22,979 nucleotides of DNA from Magnetaquiglobus sp039908105 (GTDB taxonomy: Bacteria; Pseudomonadota; Magnetococcia; Magnetococcales; Magnetaquicoccaceae), in contig JAMOBI010000082.1 of assembly GCA_039908105.1 (NCBI GenBank), positions 1-22,979 of the forward strand. Direction: 5' to 3'. Below, piece after piece: positions 21,422 through 22,979 of this stretch. The position numbers and the translations under genes are program-made. The notes under the pieces were generated by a model. The model had not been told where the DNA came from. It did not search any database and saw nothing but the letters and a program-made list of their open reading frames with translations. The first letter of the stretch is position 1, and each line of letters opens with the position of its first letter.

Positions 21422-22557
21422 ATGCCGAAACTTGCTCCTGGACAACTCACAGCGTTAAAAGTGGCAAAAATCCGCAAAGTTGGCTTGCATGCCGATGGCG
21501 GAAATCTTTATCTACAAGTATCCGGACTGCAAGCAAAATCCTGGATTCTGCGTTTCCGTGTTGCCGGACGTGATCGCACGATGGGCCTGGGGAGCGTGCA
21601 GGATGTTTCGCTGGTTGAAGCGCGATCCAGGGCAACAGATGCCCGACGCTTGATTCAATCGGGCATCGATCCGATTGCCCAGCGCCAACAAGAGCGCATC
21701 CAGGCCGAAGCCATCCGAACGACCTTCAAGGATTGCGCACTCGCTTTCATTCAAGCCCACCAGGAAGGCTGGTCCAATCCTAAGCACGCCGCGCAATGGC
21801 TCGCCACCCTGACCACCTACGCCTTTCCGATCATCGGCCAGACCCCGATTGCCGAGGTGAATACCGACCAGGTGTTGGAAATCCTGCAACCGATCTGGAC
21901 GGCCAAAGCTGAAACAGCTTCCCGCGTTCGTGGCCGGATCGAAGCGGTTCTGGATTGGGCCGCCGTCCGACAATTCCGCCAAGGGGAAAATCCCGCCAGA
22001 TGGAAAGGTCATCTGGATCACCTGTTGCCCGCGCGCTCCAAGGTTGCCAGGGTCGTGCATCACGCCGCATTGCCCTATCGGGAGGTGCCCGGCTTCATGC
22101 AGACCCTGCGGAAACAGGAGGTGGGTGGCGCGCTGGCCTTGCAGTTCACCATCTTGACCGCCACCCGCACCAGCGAGGCCCTGGGCGCGCTGTGGAGTGA
22201 GATCGACCTGGACGCGCGGGGGTGGATCATTCCAGCCGAACGCATGAAGGCCGACAAGGAACATCGCGTTCCCTTGAGCGATCCGGCTATCGCGATCCTG
22301 CATCACATGCAAGCGCGGCGGGAATCTGACTATGTGTTCCCCGGCAATCGACCGGGCAAACCCCTATCCAACATGACGATGCTGGCGACGTTGCGCCGCA
22401 TGGGCAGACCACCTTTCCCCGCGAGGTGTGCGAAATGGCCCTGGCGCATGCCGTCATCGGGGTGGAAGGCAGTTATCGGCGCGGTGATCTGTTCGAGAAG
22501 CGGCGCGCGCTGATGGAGGCGTGGGGCGCGTTTGCCTTTGGGGATAGCAATCCATGA
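21422..22557 (+). pseudogene. P4-type tyrosine integrase, broken by a deletion with frameshift
   Basis: The N-terminal DUF4102-type DNA-binding domain (LHADGGNLYLQVSG), core-binding domain and first half of the catalytic domain are intact. Arg I (TATRTSEALGALW) and the beta-hairpin lysine (RMKADKEHRVPLS) are present. After LRRMG near 22405 the frame changes. The +2 frame from 22408 continues the family C-terminus (TTFPREVCEMALAHAV and the nucleophile Tyr in GSYRRGDLFEKRRALM) to a TGA at 22555-22557. The roughly 20 residues expected between, containing the H-x-x-R box, are absent. In the original frame the protein ends with an unrelated tail at 22513. The start ATG at 22422 minus 1000, i.e. 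21422, is favoured because family members begin MPKL. The enzyme is very probably inactive. Confidence 0.85.
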
Positions 22558-22979
22558 ACGCTCCCTGGCCTGCCGGGGCTTGGTGTCCTTTGCTTGGCGG
22601 GTTGCCGCTGGCTGAGGCTCGTCCCTACTCCTTTGATGGGCGATGCTGCAAGGTCATCGTCCAGGCTCGTTCCCTGCTGGGCATCGAGCCAGAGGATTAT
22701 TCCCCTGGCGGGAATGATTGGCCTTCCCCTCGGGAAGTTGAATTGCTGATAGACGGGGAATCGTTGTCATCTGCGCGCGCCGCCTACCGGGAAAGCGCGA
22801 TGATTTTTCACCGTGCCGAGCTTTACCGTCCCGATCCTGTTGGGGTTGGCGCGAAACATTCACTGGATGATTTCGCACAAGGACCGGGCCGACTTTCTGA
22901 ATTTTTACTGGTTTTTGCGCGTCTCGTCGTAGGCTTCAACCGGGAAACCATGGATCACGTCGTGTTTGCCACGCTTGCT
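22554..22979 (+). CDS. Unrecognised protein, partial (runs off the window)
   Basis: An open frame of 142 codons starts at an ATG overlapping the integrase-remnant stop (ATGA) and remains open to the window end. It begins MNAPWPAGAWCPLLGGLPL and contains GIEPEDYSPGGNDWPSPRE and a later hydrophobic stretch (LSEFLLVFARLVVGF). No family is recognised. The 4-nt overlap suggests it was translated together with the integrase in the original element. The length, the absence of stops and the start overlap support a real gene; the product is unknown. Confidence 0.6.
   Translation, partial: MNAPWPAGAWCPLLGGLPLAEARPYSFDGRCCKVIVQARSLLGIEPEDYSPGGNDWPSPREVELLIDGESLSSARAAYRESAMIFHRAELYRPDPVGVGAKHSLDDFAQGPGRLSEFLLVFARLVVGFNRETMDHVVFATLA

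Overview
The window looks like chromosomal DNA of a Gram-negative, sulfur-storing proteobacterium. The evidence is two exported Gly/Asn/Trp-rich proteins of the sulfur-globule type, RND export machinery, a class I fumarase and a class II tRNA-Ser with encoded CCA. A magnetotactic Magnetococcia-like host would fit, but that is an inference from gene content and was not tested by any search.

Layout. (1) 1-2.9 kb, minus strand: class I fumarase and an HAD-IIA family protein. (2) 3.0-4.7 kb, plus strand: a LysR-type regulator and a small exported cupredoxin, each bordered by copies of an interspersed repeat. (3) 5.0-9.5 kb, minus strand: three overlapping genes, namely an exported protein-isoaspartate-methyltransferase-like protein, a large membrane protein with a spermidine-synthase-like domain, and an exported alpha/beta hydrolase. 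(4) 9.5-10.1 kb: gene-free DNA with more repeat copies, closed by a strong terminator. (5) 10.1-20.0 kb, all minus strand: an SCP2-like protein, an RND adaptor and RND permease, two exported low-complexity proteins joined by start/stop overlaps, a LolA/DUF4412-like periplasmic protein, and three exported low-complexity proteins, two of them sulfur-globule-like. (6) 20.2-21.0 kb: an ABC-2 permease without a visible ATPase. (7) 21.15 kb to the end: tRNA-Ser(CGA) followed by a tyrosine-recombinase gene whose catalytic core is broken by a frame-shifting deletion, then an unrecognised partial gene. This is the edge of an integrated element.

Two things stand out. First, the intergenic regions hold a modular repeat family with 30-nt inverted ends flanked by TA. 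Its internal hairpins keep a 15-bp stem and 7-nt loop while the stem sequence changes on both sides. Its ends supply the stop codons of two neighbouring genes. Second, the SCP2/RND/LolA-like/sulfur-globule cluster combines three kinds of protein suited to hydrophobic cargo with structural proteins of the globule coat. It may be an undescribed periplasmic system for handling sulfur or lipid at the globule surface; this link rests on gene order and family knowledge only.
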